From Streptomyces sp. NRRL S-340 (GTDB taxonomy: Bacteria > Actinomycetota > Actinomycetes > Streptomycetales > Streptomycetaceae), in assembly GCF_000720185.1 (NCBI RefSeq), contig NZ_JOIY01000034.1, positions 62,001 through 126,000 on the forward strand: DNA of 64,000 bases, read 5' to 3'. The notes beneath the pieces are model-generated. The model was not told the origin of the DNA. It ran no database searches and worked only from the letters and a program-made list of their open reading frames with translations. Both the position numbers and the translations under genes were made by a program. Of this stretch, positions 34,887 through 44,908 are shown piece after piece (the first letter of the stretch is position 1; every line of letters begins with the position of its first letter).

Positions 34887-35683
34887 CCCGGACGGTGTGG
34901 CGCCACGTGCGCCTGGCGTTCTTCCTCGGCGGTGTCGGGCTGCACCGGCTGACCGCGTACCGGATGGACTTCGCCCTGGGGGCGGGTGCCTTCCTGGTGC
35001 GGGTCGGACTCCAGACGGCGGTGGTGGGCCTGGTCTTCCGCCAGGTCCCGGCGGTGGGCGGCTGGACCTACCACGAGGTGCTGTTCCTGCTCGGCTTCTC
35101 GCTGCTGCCGCGCGGCCTGGACCACCTCTTCACCGACCAGCTGTGGGAACTGGGCCGCAAGCTCGTGCAGCGCGGCGAGTTCTACCGCTATCTGATCCGC
35201 CCGGTGAACCCGCTCTTCTCGCTGCTGTCGGAGCGCTTCTTCCACCCCGACGGCCTGGGCGAACTGGTCGTCGGCGCCGCCCTGGTGGGCTGGACCGGCA
35301 GCGAACTGGACCTGCACCTGACGCCGTTGCAGTGGGCCGTCGCACCGCTGCTCGTGCTGTGCGGGGCGCTCATCCACACCGCCGTGAAGCTGCTCTTCGC
35401 CTCGCTGTCCTTCTGGACCGTGACCAGCCTGCCGTCGATGTACGCGGCGAGCCAGGTGTCCGAGTTCGCCGCCTACCCGCTGGACATCTACCACTCCTCG
35501 CTGCGCGCCCTGCTGACCTGGGTGCTGCCCTTCGCCTTCACCTCCTACGTGCCGTGCGTCTACCTGCTGACCGGCGCGACGGGACTGGTGGTGTGGCTGC
35601 CGGTGGTGACGGCGGGAGCCCTGGCCGTCGCCCTGACCGTCTGGCGGCGCGGCGTCAACGCCTACGAGATGACCGGGAGTTGA
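34883..35683 (+). CDS. acbY: ABC-2 exporter membrane subunit 2
   Basis: 266 residues and about six membrane helices, with the DUF990-type motifs YRMDFALGAGAFLVRVGLQ, FYRYLIRPVNPLFSLLSERF and PSMYAASQVSEFAAYPLDIYH. It is the partner permease of the preceding ATPase and membrane subunit, completing a heteromeric exporter. ATGA overlap upstream. Downstream, TTG codons overlap or closely follow its stop. Confidence 0.86.
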   Translation: MTRTVWRHVRLAFFLGGVGLHRLTAYRMDFALGAGAFLVRVGLQTAVVGLVFRQVPAVGGWTYHEVLFLLGFSLLPRGLDHLFTDQLWELGRKLVQRGEFYRYLIRPVNPLFSLLSERFFHPDGLGELVVGAALVGWTGSELDLHLTPLQWAVAPLLVLCGALIHTAVKLLFASLSFWTVTSLPSMYAASQVSEFAAYPLDIYHSSLRALLTWVLPFAFTSYVPCVYLLTGATGLVVWLPVVTAGALAVALTVWRRGVNAYEMTGS

Positions 35684-35688
35684 GCGAG

Positions 35689-37278
35689 TTGAGCGAGTCG
35701 CACGAGCCGACCGAGTTGAACGGGCCGAGCGTGATTGTGCCGGATGACGCGCAGCTCGGGGCGCTGCTGCGCGACGCCCCGTGGATGTCCCACGACGCCC
35801 GCGCCGCCGACCGCTTCGAGCGGATCGACCACGCGGTGCTGGGCCCGCACGACCTGCTGCTCGTGGTGGCCGCGGTGGGCGGCCCCGCGTCCGGGCAGCG
35901 GTTCTTCGTCCCGGTACGGACCGGCGGGCCGGACGGCGCACCCGGGGGCGGGCCCGGGGACGGGGACGCCACCGCCGGACTCGCGGCCGTGCGCCGGGTG
36001 CTGGCCGGGACACCGCTGCGCACCGCGCGCGGCGGGGTCCTGGAGTTCCGGCGGGCGCCCGGCGTCCCGGCCGGCGAGGTGCGGCGCCTGCCGTTCGACC
36101 AGGGCTGGTCGTCCAACGCCCTGTCGCTGGTGGAGATCGGCGGCCTCGCCCACATCCACAAGACCTACCGGCGGCTGGACGAGACCGTCCGCGAACCCGG
36201 GCTGCTGCGGCTGATGAGCGGCACCGGGCGCACCCCCGAGTGGGCCGGTGACTACACGTACACCGACCCGGTGCGCGGCACCCGGCACCCGCTGGGCGTC
36301 CTGTACCGCCACGCGCCGGGCCGGGGCATCGACGTACCGCTGCGGGAGAACCTGCGCTCCCTGTGGCCGCGGCTGACCGGGCAGGGAGCGGCGCCCGAAG
36401 GGCTCGTCCGGGCTCATCTGCGCCCCCTGGAGGAGAACCTGCGCGCCGCCGGGAGTTTCCTGCGCGCCTTCCACCGGGACCTGTCGGCGCTCCTGGGCGC
36501 GCCCTCGGCCGGCTATCCGGTGGGCGAGGCGCTGGAGCGTGCCGCGCGGCGGCTGGCCGGCCTGGAGGGCGCCGCACAGCCCCCGGCCGGAGCCTCGGGG
36601 GACGGGCCGTCCCTGCCGTCCGCCGCCCGAGGTGCCGCCTTCGCCGCCCTGGAGCGCGAAGTGGCTCTGCTGGGCCAGGAGTTCGCCGGGGCGGACACGG
36701 CGCCGGGCGCCGGGCCCTGCCACGGCGACCTGCACCTGTCGCACCTGCTGTGCGGTGAGCAGGACACCGACGGCGCCCCCTGGCGGATGAGCGTCATCGA
36801 CCTGTCCACGCCCGCCGTGTCACCCGACGACCCGGCCTACGCCGCCCAGTCGCCGCTCCAGGACCTCGTCGCCGTCCAGCGCGCCCTGGAGTACTTCGCG
36901 GCCGACGAGGCCGCCTTCGAGAGCGCCCGCCGGCTCGGCATCGACTCCACCCTGACCATGTACGCCTCCCTGGAGGTTACCGGCGAGGCGTCCCCGGACG
37001 GTGCCGACGGTCTGCCGCCCGGCGGGCGGGCCGTGGTGGACGCCGTGTTCCGCACCGCCGACACCTGGCGCGCGCACGTGCTGCGCCTGCTGCTCGGCCC
37101 CGCCCCCGACAGCCCGCTGCGGCGCCTGCTCTACCTGCGCCGCCTGCTGCACGAGCTGGGCTACAACCACGACCACGCCCGCCCCTACCACGCAGCGATC
37201 GACCTGCGCCACGCGCTCGCGCTGGCGCCGGACACCGCCCCGACGACCCCCGCCCCGACGACCCCCGCGAGGACATGA
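35689..37278 (+). CDS. Maltokinase-like (APH-fold) kinase inside the biosynthetic operon
   Basis: 529 residues from TTG 35689 (GGGAG 9 bases upstream); TTG 35680 (in a TTGA overlap) and GTG 35731 are alternatives. Residues 15-130 form an N-terminal cap. The rest is an aminoglycoside/maltose kinase fold, with CHGDLHLSHLL carrying the catalytic Asp and VIDLSTPA the metal-binding Asp. GWSSNALSLVEIGGLAHIHKTYRRL fits the ATP-lysine strand. Maltokinases phosphorylate maltose C1 in glycogen metabolism. In this operon the substrate could be malto-oligosaccharide acceptor, cyclitol or finished inhibitor (the acarbose 7-kinase role filled elsewhere by a PfkB protein). Substrate not determinable here. 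Confidence 0.75.
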   Translation: MSESHEPTELNGPSVIVPDDAQLGALLRDAPWMSHDARAADRFERIDHAVLGPHDLLLVVAAVGGPASGQRFFVPVRTGGPDGAPGGGPGDGDATAGLAAVRRVLAGTPLRTARGGVLEFRRAPGVPAGEVRRLPFDQGWSSNALSLVEIGGLAHIHKTYRRLDETVREPGLLRLMSGTGRTPEWAGDYTYTDPVRGTRHPLGVLYRHAPGRGIDVPLRENLRSLWPRLTGQGAAPEGLVRAHLRPLEENLRAAGSFLRAFHRDLSALLGAPSAGYPVGEALERAARRLAGLEGAAQPPAGASGDGPSLPSAARGAAFAALEREVALLGQEFAGADTAPGAGPCHGDLHLSHLLCGEQDTDGAPWRMSVIDLSTPAVSPDDPAYAAQSPLQDLVAVQRALEYFAADEAAFESARRLGIDSTLTMYASLEVTGEASPDGADGLPPGGRAVVDAVFRTADTWRAHVLRLLLGPAPDSPLRRLLYLRRLLHELGYNHDHARPYHAAIDLRHALALAPDTAPTTPAPTTPART

Positions 37279-39407
37279 CCGTCGTGAACGCGCCCCGGCC
37301 GCCCCGCACCTCCCCCGAGCCCCGGATGCACGTCATCGAGACGTACTTCGAGTGCTGCGGCTTCGACCACACCTTCCTGCAGGGCGGCACCTCCGTCTAC
37401 CTGTGGAACCTCTCCAGGACCTTCGCCGCCCGCGGCCACCGGGTCTCCATCGTGACCCCGGCGCACGGCCGCCTCGACGACCTGCGCAGCCGCTACGACG
37501 TGGAGGACCTGCCCTACGACGACGCCTACACGCTGCCGGTGGCCCTGGACACCCGCGTGTGGCACGGCTTCCCCTCCGAGGTGCGGCTGCCGCTGCGCAC
37601 CACCGCCCACCGCATCCGGCTCGACGGTGTGGACCTGTACTTCCTGTCCAACGAGTACCTGGACCGGCTGCCGGACACCTTCTACCCGCCCTACTCCGCC
37701 AAGGGACGGGACCTGGTCTTCTTCAAGCCGCTGGTGTTCCAGGTGGACTGCGTGCGGTTCCTGCGCGCCTGGTTCGGCCAGGAGCGGGCGATCGTGCACG
37801 CGCACGAGCCGTACTACCACCACCTGCTGCCGGCCGCGCTGCGCGCGGACCCCACCAAGCTGGTCGTCAGCAACGTGCAGAGCAACATGCCGATCGCGAA
37901 GAAGGTGTACGCGCCCGAGGTGGAACGGCTCTTCGAGCTGCTCGGCGTGGACGTGAAGCTGCCCGGACCGGACCCCGAGCCCGACGTGCCCGCGGCCGTC
38001 GTCCAGTACCAGCAGCTCACCCACCTGCACTACACCTACCCGCAGGACCACGTGGCGCTCTACGAGCTGACCGCCGAGCACGCCGACCTGATCGACTTCC
38101 TCTCCCCCGGTCAGCTCGACTTCTACGCCTCCTTCCGGGACACCCCCTTCGAGGCGCTTTTCCGGCGGCTGCCGATCGCCGACGTGGTGCGGCGCAACGC
38201 GCACAAGATGTTCGTCGGCGGCTGCGCCATCTCCGACCAGTGGCTGGCCTGGGACCCCGAGGGGGTCGACCGGACCGAGGTGCTCGGCGGCCTGGGCCTG
38301 GACCCGGCGCTGCCCACGTTCTTCCACAACGCCCGCTACGCCGTCCACCACAAGGGCCAGGTGGAGCTGGTGCGGGCCGTGGACCGGGTGCTCGGCGAGG
38401 GCCTGGCGGCCAACTTCGTCGTCCGCTGCATCTCCGGCGCCGGCATCGACGACCCGTACTTCCACGAGGTCGCCGCCCGGCACGCGGGCCGGCTGCACCT
38501 GGAGTGGGAGCGGGTGCCCGAGGAGCGGGTGTTCGCGTACGCCGCCGCCTCGGACTTCGCGCTCTTCCCGTCCAAGTTCGAGATGGACACCTTCCTCATC
38601 GCGCAGGGCGAGGCGATGGCCGCGGGAGCGGTGCCCATCGCCACCGACCAGCGTGGCATGGAGCACTTCCGGCACGCCGACGGACCGGAGACCACCACCG
38701 GCTTCGCGGTCAACCGGTCCTTCGCGGAGGACGACGAGCTGCTGGTCGCCGCGCTCGCCGACCGCATCCGGCAGGCGGCGGCGCTGTGGTCCGCGGAGCC
38801 GGACCGCTACCAGGAGCTGTCGCGGCGGGCCTCGGCAGTCGCCCGGGTCTTCACCTGGGACCACTGCGCCGACCTGCACCTGGCGGCGTTCACGGAGCTG
38901 TGGGAGGGCCGGCCGCCGGTTCTGTCTCCTGAACTCGCCCTGAGGCACGGCTGGTTCGACCTGCTCCCCGACGACCTGGGGTACGACCGGCAGGCCGCGG
39001 CCGACGCCGCCGTGGACCACGGCGACCTCGACGCCTACGCGCGCCACGCCCCGCTCGACGCGGACGCCGCCCGCCGGATCTTCCGTGCCGCCTGGCTGCG
39101 GGCCGACTTCGCCGCCTGCGAGCAGGTCCTCGCCCGCGTCCCCGGCGCCGTGCCGCCCGCGGAGGTGACCGCGCTGCGCGAGCGCCGGCGGGTGAGCGGC
39201 ACCCGTCTGGAGTACCGGCTGCCGCACGCCGAACGGGTGGAAGTGGTCGGCGCGCGGCCGGACTCGGACCGGGCCCTGCCCGAGGTGACCACCCTGGAGC
39301 GCACCGCACCGGGCGTCTTCACGGGTGAGGCACCGGCCGACGGCACCCAGCTCCTGCTCACCCTCTCCTGCGGCCGTGTCACCTGGGACGAGGTGCGCCA
39401 TGTCTGA
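37275..39407 (+). CDS. GT-B glycosyltransferase, glycogen-synthase-like (AcbI/AcbS type)
   Basis: 710 residues. The N-terminal Rossmann half starts [15 protein letters not shown], with the loop [12 protein letters not shown] (37-48) where glycogen synthases have KxGGLxDV. In the second half Arg354 and Lys360 ([11 protein letters not shown]) would bind the nucleotide diphosphate, and [20 protein letters not shown] (Glu436, Glu446) is the donor-site helix. About 200 residues follow, ending in a beta-rich module (VTWDEVRHV). The fused glycosyltransferase at 41495 is homologous throughout this length. In the acarbose pathway two such homologues divide the work: AcbI joins amino sugar to maltose, and AcbS makes the C-N bond to the cyclitol. 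Which one this is cannot be told from sequence alone. ATGA overlap upstream. Confidence 0.8.
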   Translation: MTVVNAPRPPRTSPEPRMHVIETYFECCGFDHTFLQGGTSVYLWNLSRTFAARGHRVSIVTPAHGRLDDLRSRYDVEDLPYDDAYTLPVALDTRVWHGFPSEVRLPLRTTAHRIRLDGVDLYFLSNEYLDRLPDTFYPPYSAKGRDLVFFKPLVFQVDCVRFLRAWFGQERAIVHAHEPYYHHLLPAALRADPTKLVVSNVQSNMPIAKKVYAPEVERLFELLGVDVKLPGPDPEPDVPAAVVQYQQLTHLHYTYPQDHVALYELTAEHADLIDFLSPGQLDFYASFRDTPFEALFRRLPIADVVRRNAHKMFVGGCAISDQWLAWDPEGVDRTEVLGGLGLDPALPTFFHNARYAVHHKGQVELVRAVDRVLGEGLAANFVVRCISGAGIDDPYFHEVAARHAGRLHLEWERVPEERVFAYAAASDFALFPSKFEMDTFLIAQGEAMAAGAVPIATDQRGMEHFRHADGPETTTGFAVNRSFAEDDELLVAALADRIRQAAALWSAEPDRYQELSRRASAVARVFTWDHCADLHLAAFTELWEGRPPVLSPELALRHGWFDLLPDDLGYDRQAAADAAVDHGDLDAYARHAPLDADAARRIFRAAWLRADFAACEQVLARVPGAVPPAEVTALRERRRVSGTRLEYRLPHAERVEVVGARPDSDRALPEVTTLERTAPGVFTGEAPADGTQLLLTLSCGRVTWDEVRHV

Positions 39408-40545
39408 TCCTCGGGCACATGACCCGCGCGGAACCGGCCTGCGGGGCGTGCGCGCGGTGCTGCTGGCCGGCGGCGAGGGCCGGCGCATGGGACCGCTGGG
39501 CACCGGCCGGCTCAAGCCGCTGGTCCCCTTCGGCGGCGCCTGCCGGCTCATCGACTTCAGCCTGGCCAACGCCCGCGCCTCGGGCCTGCCGGAGGTGCTG
39601 CTGCTGTCGCAGTACGAGGAGCGGCTGCTGATGGACGACCTGCACCGGGTGTGGAACGCCCGGCCGGGCTTCCGGGTGCTCTTCGGGCCGTACGACAGCG
39701 CCTACCGGGCCGTCCCCGCGGGCCGCCTGCCCGGTGAACTGCCCGCCCGGACCTGGCCGTTGGAGCGCGGCACCGCGGACGCGCTGATCCGCAAGGCGGA
39801 GTACGTCTTCACCGAGGGCACCGAGCACGTCCTGGTGCTGCACGCCGATCACGTCTACCGCTACGACTACGGTCCGCTGGTCGCGGCGCACCGGGCGTCC
39901 GGGGCCGCGCTGACCGTCGCCTACCAGCGCATCGACCCGCGCTGGGTGCACCTGTTCGGCATGGTCGGCTTCGACGGCCGCGGCCGGCTCACCGAGTTCG
40001 TGGAGAAACCGGAGAACCCCACCTCCGACCTGGTCTTCGCGGCGTTCTGCGTGTTCGACGCGGCCGTGCTGCGCCGCTACCTGACCGCGCTGGACGGCAC
40101 CGGCTGGCAGCACGACATCAGCCGGGACGTGATCCCCGCGATGCTCGCGGCCGGGGAGCACATCCGCGGGCACGAGGTGCGCGGCCACTGGGAGGACATC
40201 GGCACCGTGGAGCGCTACCACCGCGCGCATCTGGCGCTGGCCGCCGGTCCGCGCGCGCCGCTACCGGTGACCGAGATGCCGCTGACCGTCCGCCCGGGCA
40301 CCGCCCGGCACTGGGTGGCCGAGGCCGCCGGCGTGCGTGCCAGCCTGGTCCCGGCCGACCTGGTCAACGCCGGTCTGGTGGAGGACAGCGTGCTGTTCCC
40401 GGGCGTGCGGATCGGCGCGGGGGCGCGGGTGCGGCGCAGCGTGGTGCTGCCCGGTGCCGTGGTGGCGCCGGGCGAGGACATCGACGGGGCGGTCGTCCTG
40501 GAGGACGGCCAGGTCCAGCAAGTCACCGAAGGAGTGAGGGCATGA
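39400..40545 (+). CDS. GlgC-like nucleotidyltransferase (AcbR-type cyclitol activation)
   Basis: 381 residues. [12 protein letters not shown] (22-33) and [11 protein letters not shown] follow the ADP-glucose pyrophosphorylase pattern, with [11 protein letters not shown] supplying the metal-binding Asp and EFVEKPENP and [11 protein letters not shown] binding the sugar phosphate. A beta-helix closes the chain (about 290-370). Genomes of this kind have a separate housekeeping glgC, so a copy here is expected to activate a cyclitol 1-phosphate as its NDP derivative, the AcbR step (GDP-valienol in acarbose). Its ATG lies inside the previous gene (8-bp overlap). Confidence 0.82.
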   Translation: MSDPRAHDPRGTGLRGVRAVLLAGGEGRRMGPLGTGRLKPLVPFGGACRLIDFSLANARASGLPEVLLLSQYEERLLMDDLHRVWNARPGFRVLFGPYDSAYRAVPAGRLPGELPARTWPLERGTADALIRKAEYVFTEGTEHVLVLHADHVYRYDYGPLVAAHRASGAALTVAYQRIDPRWVHLFGMVGFDGRGRLTEFVEKPENPTSDLVFAAFCVFDAAVLRRYLTALDGTGWQHDISRDVIPAMLAAGEHIRGHEVRGHWEDIGTVERYHRAHLALAAGPRAPLPVTEMPLTVRPGTARHWVAEAAGVRASLVPADLVNAGLVEDSVLFPGVRIGAGARVRRSVVLPGAVVAPGEDIDGAVVLEDGQVQQVTEGVRA

Positions 40546-41498
40546 CCGTCTCGGGACAGGCCGCGGGCGAGCGGCGGGGTTCGGGCGACTACGACGTGCT
40601 GGTGGTCGGCGGTGTGGGCGTCGACACCATCGTGCGGGTCGACGAACTGCGGGTGCCGCCGGGCGACTCGGTGTTCGTGGAGCCGCTGCGGGACTACGTG
40701 GGGCACACCGGCAACGGGGTGGCGCTGGGCTGGCACACGCTGGGCCTGCGGACCAAGTTCATCGACTTCCTCGGCGACGATCCGCAGGGCCGCATGGTGC
40801 TCGACCACTACGCGCGCCACGGCCTGGACTTCAGTCACGTCGTCTCGCCGCACGGCACCCCGCGCGCGGCCAACCTCGTCGACCCGCAGGGGCGGCGGTT
40901 CTCCTTCTACGACGGCCGGCACCCCGCCGGGCTGAGGCTGCCGCGCGACTTCTACCTGCCGTTCCTGGAGCGCTCCGCGCACGTCCACCTGTCGATCACC
41001 GGCCACAACCAGGACATGTACGAGGACATCCACCGCCTGGGCGTGACCAGTTCGACGGACCTGCACGACTGGGACGGGCGCAACCCGCACCACCGTACGT
41101 ACGCCCTCGCCTCCGACTACGTGTTCCTGAGCGCGGCGGCGATCCACGACCGGGTGGAGGCGGTGCTGCGGTCGGTCGTCGAGGAGGGCCGGGCGCGGTT
41201 CGCCGTCGCCACGGACGGCGCCGACGGCTGCCACCTGCTGGTGCGCGGCGAGGACCGGGTGCGGCACTTCCCGGCGGTGCGTCCGGAGCGGCCGGTGGTG
41301 GACACCAACGGCGCGGGCGACGCGTTCGTCACGGCGTTCCTGCACACCCTCTTCGAGGGGCGTGAGCTGGAGGAGTGCGTGCTGGCGGGTTCGGTGGCCG
41401 GCGCGTTCGTGTGCGGCAGCGTGGGCACCCACACCGAGTTCATCGGCCTGCCGGAGCTGCGCGCCGCCGGCGCCCGCGCCGCCGCGGCACTCGGATGA
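40542..41498 (+). CDS. PfkB/ribokinase-family kinase (candidate cyclitol 1-kinase, AcbU-type)
   Basis: 318 residues. [16 protein letters not shown] opens the fold, [21 protein letters not shown] is the N-terminal PfkB motif, and DTNGAGDAF (Asp260 as catalytic base) is the C-terminal signature. It phosphorylates a sugar or cyclitol hydroxyl with ATP. Lying between a nucleotidyltransferase and a phosphatase fusion, it fits a kinase that adds a 1-phosphate to valienol 7-phosphate (AcbU role). An acarbose-kinase (AcbK) role is the main alternative, since that enzyme is also PfkB-like. ATGA overlaps at both ends. Confidence 0.85.
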   Translation: MTVSGQAAGERRGSGDYDVLVVGGVGVDTIVRVDELRVPPGDSVFVEPLRDYVGHTGNGVALGWHTLGLRTKFIDFLGDDPQGRMVLDHYARHGLDFSHVVSPHGTPRAANLVDPQGRRFSFYDGRHPAGLRLPRDFYLPFLERSAHVHLSITGHNQDMYEDIHRLGVTSSTDLHDWDGRNPHHRTYALASDYVFLSAAAIHDRVEAVLRSVVEEGRARFAVATDGADGCHLLVRGEDRVRHFPAVRPERPVVDTNGAGDAFVTAFLHTLFEGRELEECVLAGSVAGAFVCGSVGTHTEFIGLPELRAAGARAAAALG

Positions 41499-44400
41499 GG
41501 CGGGAACGCATGCACGGGACACGGACATCCGGCGCACAGGGACTGCCCGGGACACGGACACCCCGGGAGCGGCGTGCGGACGGGACACGGACGCACGACG
41601 CGCCCGCGGACGCGATGCACATCATCCACTTCGCCTTCGAGTGCGGCGGGTTCGACAACCGGCTCATGCGGGGCGGGCTGTCGCCGCTCGTGTGGAACCT
41701 CTCGCGCGAGTACGCGGCCCGCGGCCACCGGGTCTCGCTGGTCACGCCCGCCCACGGGCTGCTCGGCGCGCTGCGCCGCGACCACGCGATCGAGGAACTC
41801 GACTACGTCCACGAGCACCGGGTGCCGCTCGTCCTGGACCCCAAGGTGTGGCCCGGCCACCCGCCGGAGATCACGCTGGACCTGACCACGCGGGCGCACC
41901 GGCTGCGGCTGGAGGGTGTGGACGTCTACTTCCTCTCCGACGCCTTCCTGGACCTGCTGCCGGACCGGCTGTACCCGCCGCCGGGCACCGAGGGCCGGGA
42001 CCTGGCCCACTTCAAGCCCCTGGTCTTCCAGGTGGCCGGGGCCCACTTCATCCGCCGCCACCTCGGCGGCGGCCCGGCGGTGGTGCACGGTTTCGAGCCG
42101 TACTACCACTACCTGCTGCCGCCCCTGTTCGCCGGCGACCCGCTGCTGCGCACGGTGAGCACGGTCGCGGCGAACGCGCCGGTGACGCAGAAGGTGTACC
42201 GGCCGCAGGTGGAACGGCTGCTGGCGCTGTTCGGCGTGGAAGCGGACCTGGACGCGCCGGACGCGCGGCCGCCCGCCGAGGACAGTGCGGCGGCGACCAT
42301 GGCGCGGGCCCTGGCGGGGACCCGGATGCACGTCGAGTACGGCCCCGACCACGTCTCCTTCCTGCCGCTGATCATGGCCCACGCCGATCTGGTCGACTTC
42401 GTCTCGCCGGGCCAGCGCGACCACTGCGCCACCTTCCGCGACACGCCTTTCGAGAGCCTGTTCGCGACGCTGCCGCTGGCGCGGATGGTGCGCGAGCGGG
42501 CGGACAAGCTGCTCATGGGCGGCTGCGGGATATCCGACAGCTGGCTGGCCCGCGATCCGGGCGCCGTCGACCGGGCGGCCGTCCTGCGCTCGCTGGGCCT
42601 CGACCCGGAGCGCCCGGTCTTCTACCACGCCGCCCGGTACGCGGTGCACCACAAGGGCCAGTTGGAGCTGATGCGCGCGGTCGAGGAGGTCCTGGCGGCC
42701 GATCCGGAGGTGAGCTTCGTCCTGCGGTTCGCCACCGGCGGGGGCGGGGCGGCGGCGGCCGGTCCGGCGAACGCCCACTTCCAGGCCGTCGCCGACCGGT
42801 ATCCGGACCGGGTCCACCTGGACTGGCGGCTGGCCGGCGAGGACACCCTGTTCGAGCAGGCCGCCTGCGCGGACTTCTGCGTCTTCCCCTCCAAGTACGA
42901 ACTCGACGGGTTCCTCATCGCCCAGGCCGAGGCCATGGCGTGCGGGGCGGTGCCGCTGGCCACCGCGCAGACCGTCACCGCCCACTTCGGGCACGCCCTG
43001 CCGCCCGGGGACCCCGCGTCGACGGGATTCGCGCTGCCGGGCTCCTTCCGCGACGACGACCCGGCGCTGGCCGGTGCGCTGACCGCGCGCATACGCGAGG
43101 CCGCCGCGCTGTGGCGCACGGACCGCGACGCGTACACCCGCCTGTCGGAGCGGGCCCGCGCCACCGCCCGGTCCTTCACCTGGCGGCACAGCGCCGACCT
43201 GCGGCTGGCGGCCTTCGCGGACCTGCTGGACGGCCGCCGCAGACCGTACCCGGTCCAGGACGCCGTACGGTACGGCTGGTTCGACGCGCTGCCCGCCGCG
43301 GCCTGGACGGAGCACCGGGCACTGGTGGCCCGGTCGGCGGCGGCGCTCGGCGACGTGGACGCGTACGGGCGGTGCGCGCCGCTCGACGAGGCGGCCTGCG
43401 AGCGGCTGTTCGCCGCCGCGTACGCGCGGGCGGACTTCGTCCGGTGCGCGCGGGTGGCGCGGGCGGCGGGCCGTCAGGACTGGGCGGCGCGGCTGCGCGG
43501 GCGCTGCCGGACACGGCAGGACGCGGCGGGCCGCTGGCACGTCACGTACACGCACCCGGGCGCGCGCCACGTCGACGTGGCGGTCACCGGGACGGTGCGG
43601 GCCTCCGACCTGGAGTCCCGTGCCGAGGCGGTCGCCTCCGACGAGGCGGTGCCGGCCGGCAGCGGGGTCGTCCTGGCCCCGCTGGCCCCGGCCGGGGACG
43701 GTGTCTTCCGGGGCACCCTGGACGGGCCGCCCGTCGGCCGGCACCTGCTCGTCATGCTCACCCTCGCCTCGGGCCGGGTCACCTGGGACAGCATCGAGGT
43801 GGCCGCCACGGCCGGCGGACAGGACAAGGTGACCTCCGAGGGCGCCGAAGGCTCCGGGGGCTCCGGGGGCTCCGGGGGCTCCGAGGCGACCGTCCGGGTG
43901 GCCGCGCCCGCCGGCGGCCCGGCGGGCGCGGCCCGGCCGCCGTTCCGGCTCGTGGCCACCGACCTCGACGGCACGCTGCTGCGCGACGACCTCACGGTGT
44001 CCGCGCGGACGCTGCGCGCCCTGGCGCGCGTACGGGAGGCGGGGGCGCGGCACCTGGTGGTCACCGGCAGGCCCGCCACGGCCTGCAAGCAGTACCTGGC
44101 CGCGCTCGGCTACCGCGGACTCGCCGTGTGCGGGCAGGGCGCGCAGCTCTACGACGCCGGTGCCGACCGGCTGCTGACCTCGGCCTCGCTCGACCTGGAC
44201 CTGGCGCGCAGTGTGGTCGAGCGGGTGGAGGCCGCGCTCGGGACGCTGGAGCTGGGCGTGGTGACGGCCCCGCCGGAGAGCCGGTTCAAGGTGACCCCGC
44301 GGTTCGGGGAACGGGTGCGGCACGGCTGGGACGTGACCACCGACCGCGGGCTGCTGTGGACCGATCCGATCGACAAACTGGTCCTGCACCATCCGGACGT

Positions 44401-44908
44401 CCCGGAGGACGAACTGGAGTCCGAGGCCCGGCGGTTGTGCGGGGACGAGGTCACCGTGGTGCACTCGGTGCGCGGCATGGTGGAGGTGCTGCCGCCGGGC
44501 ACCACCAAGGGCGCCGGGGTGGCGCGGGCGGCGGAGCTGCTGGGGCTCACCGCCGCCGAGACGGTCGCCTTCGGCGACATGCCCAACGACATTCCCCTGC
44601 TGGCCTGGGCCGGGCACGGGGTGGCCGTGGGCAACGCCCACCCGGCCCTGCGGGCGATGGCCGACGAGATCGCCCCGGGCAACGACGAGGACGGCGTCGC
44701 CGTCGTCCTGGAACGCCTCTTCGGCACGGCGGAGGAGACCGGTGACGCCGGTGGGACCCGTGACGTCACTGAAACCGGTGACATCGGTGCGGCCGGTGAC
44801 GCCGGTGCGGCCCCTGACGTCCATGGGACCGGTGCCGTCGGTGCGACCGGCGGGGCCGGGGAGTCGCCGCGGTCGCGCCCGCACCCGGTGCCGGAGCGTG
44901 GCGCATGA
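41495..44908 (+). CDS. Fusion: GT-B glycosyltransferase + Cof-type HAD phosphatase
   Basis: 1137 residues from ATG 41495 (ATGA overlap). About 40 leader residues precede the homologous start MHIIHFAFECGGFDN. Residues 41-770 match the glycosyltransferase at 37275 along its length ([54 protein letters not shown]-terminal VTWDSIEV). A linker containing GSGGSGGSGGS (about 786-796) leads to a HAD domain at about 815-1085: nucleophile Asp823 and Asp825 (DLDGTLL), VTGRPA, Lys in DPIDKLVLHH, and GDMPNDIPLL. This is a complete Cof-type IIB phosphatase. The last 50 residues are low-complexity. The HAD part fits the cyclitol 7-phosphatase step (AcbJ role). Confidence 0.85.
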   Translation: MRRERMHGTRTSGAQGLPGTRTPRERRADGTRTHDAPADAMHIIHFAFECGGFDNRLMRGGLSPLVWNLSREYAARGHRVSLVTPAHGLLGALRRDHAIEELDYVHEHRVPLVLDPKVWPGHPPEITLDLTTRAHRLRLEGVDVYFLSDAFLDLLPDRLYPPPGTEGRDLAHFKPLVFQVAGAHFIRRHLGGGPAVVHGFEPYYHYLLPPLFAGDPLLRTVSTVAANAPVTQKVYRPQVERLLALFGVEADLDAPDARPPAEDSAAATMARALAGTRMHVEYGPDHVSFLPLIMAHADLVDFVSPGQRDHCATFRDTPFESLFATLPLARMVRERADKLLMGGCGISDSWLARDPGAVDRAAVLRSLGLDPERPVFYHAARYAVHHKGQLELMRAVEEVLAADPEVSFVLRFATGGGGAAAAGPANAHFQAVADRYPDRVHLDWRLAGEDTLFEQAACADFCVFPSKYELDGFLIAQAEAMACGAVPLATAQTVTAHFGHALPPGDPASTGFALPGSFRDDDPALAGALTARIREAAALWRTDRDAYTRLSERARATARSFTWRHSADLRLAAFADLLDGRRRPYPVQDAVRYGWFDALPAAAWTEHRALVARSAAALGDVDAYGRCAPLDEAACERLFAAAYARADFVRCARVARAAGRQDWAARLRGRCRTRQDAAGRWHVTYTHPGARHVDVAVTGTVRASDLESRAEAVASDEAVPAGSGVVLAPLAPAGDGVFRGTLDGPPVGRHLLVMLTLASGRVTWDSIEVAATAGGQDKVTSEGAEGSGGSGGSGGSEATVRVAAPAGGPAGAARPPFRLVATDLDGTLLRDDLTVSARTLRALARVREAGARHLVVTGRPATACKQYLAALGYRGLAVCGQGAQLYDAGADRLLTSASLDLDLARSVVERVEAALGTLELGVVTAPPESRFKVTPRFGERVRHGWDVTTDRGLLWTDPIDKLVLHHPDVPEDELESEARRLCGDEVTVVHSVRGMVEVLPPGTTKGAGVARAAELLGLTAAETVAFGDMPNDIPLLAWAGHGVAVGNAHPALRAMADEIAPGNDEDGVAVVLERLFGTAEETGDAGGTRDVTETGDIGAAGDAGAAPDVHGTGAVGATGGAGESPRSRPHPVPERGA
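43850..43882 (+). repeat. 9-bp tandem repeat encoding the Gly/Ser linker
   Basis: GGCTCCGGG occurs three times and then in part, encoding the GSGGSGGSGGS hinge between glycosyltransferase and phosphatase domains. Copy number would change only the linker length. Confidence 0.9.

Noticed and set aside
39400..40545. Glycogen-synthesis glgC
   Set aside because: No glycogen branching or synthase partners are present, and it is embedded between the transferase and PfkB kinase genes of a secondary-metabolite operon.
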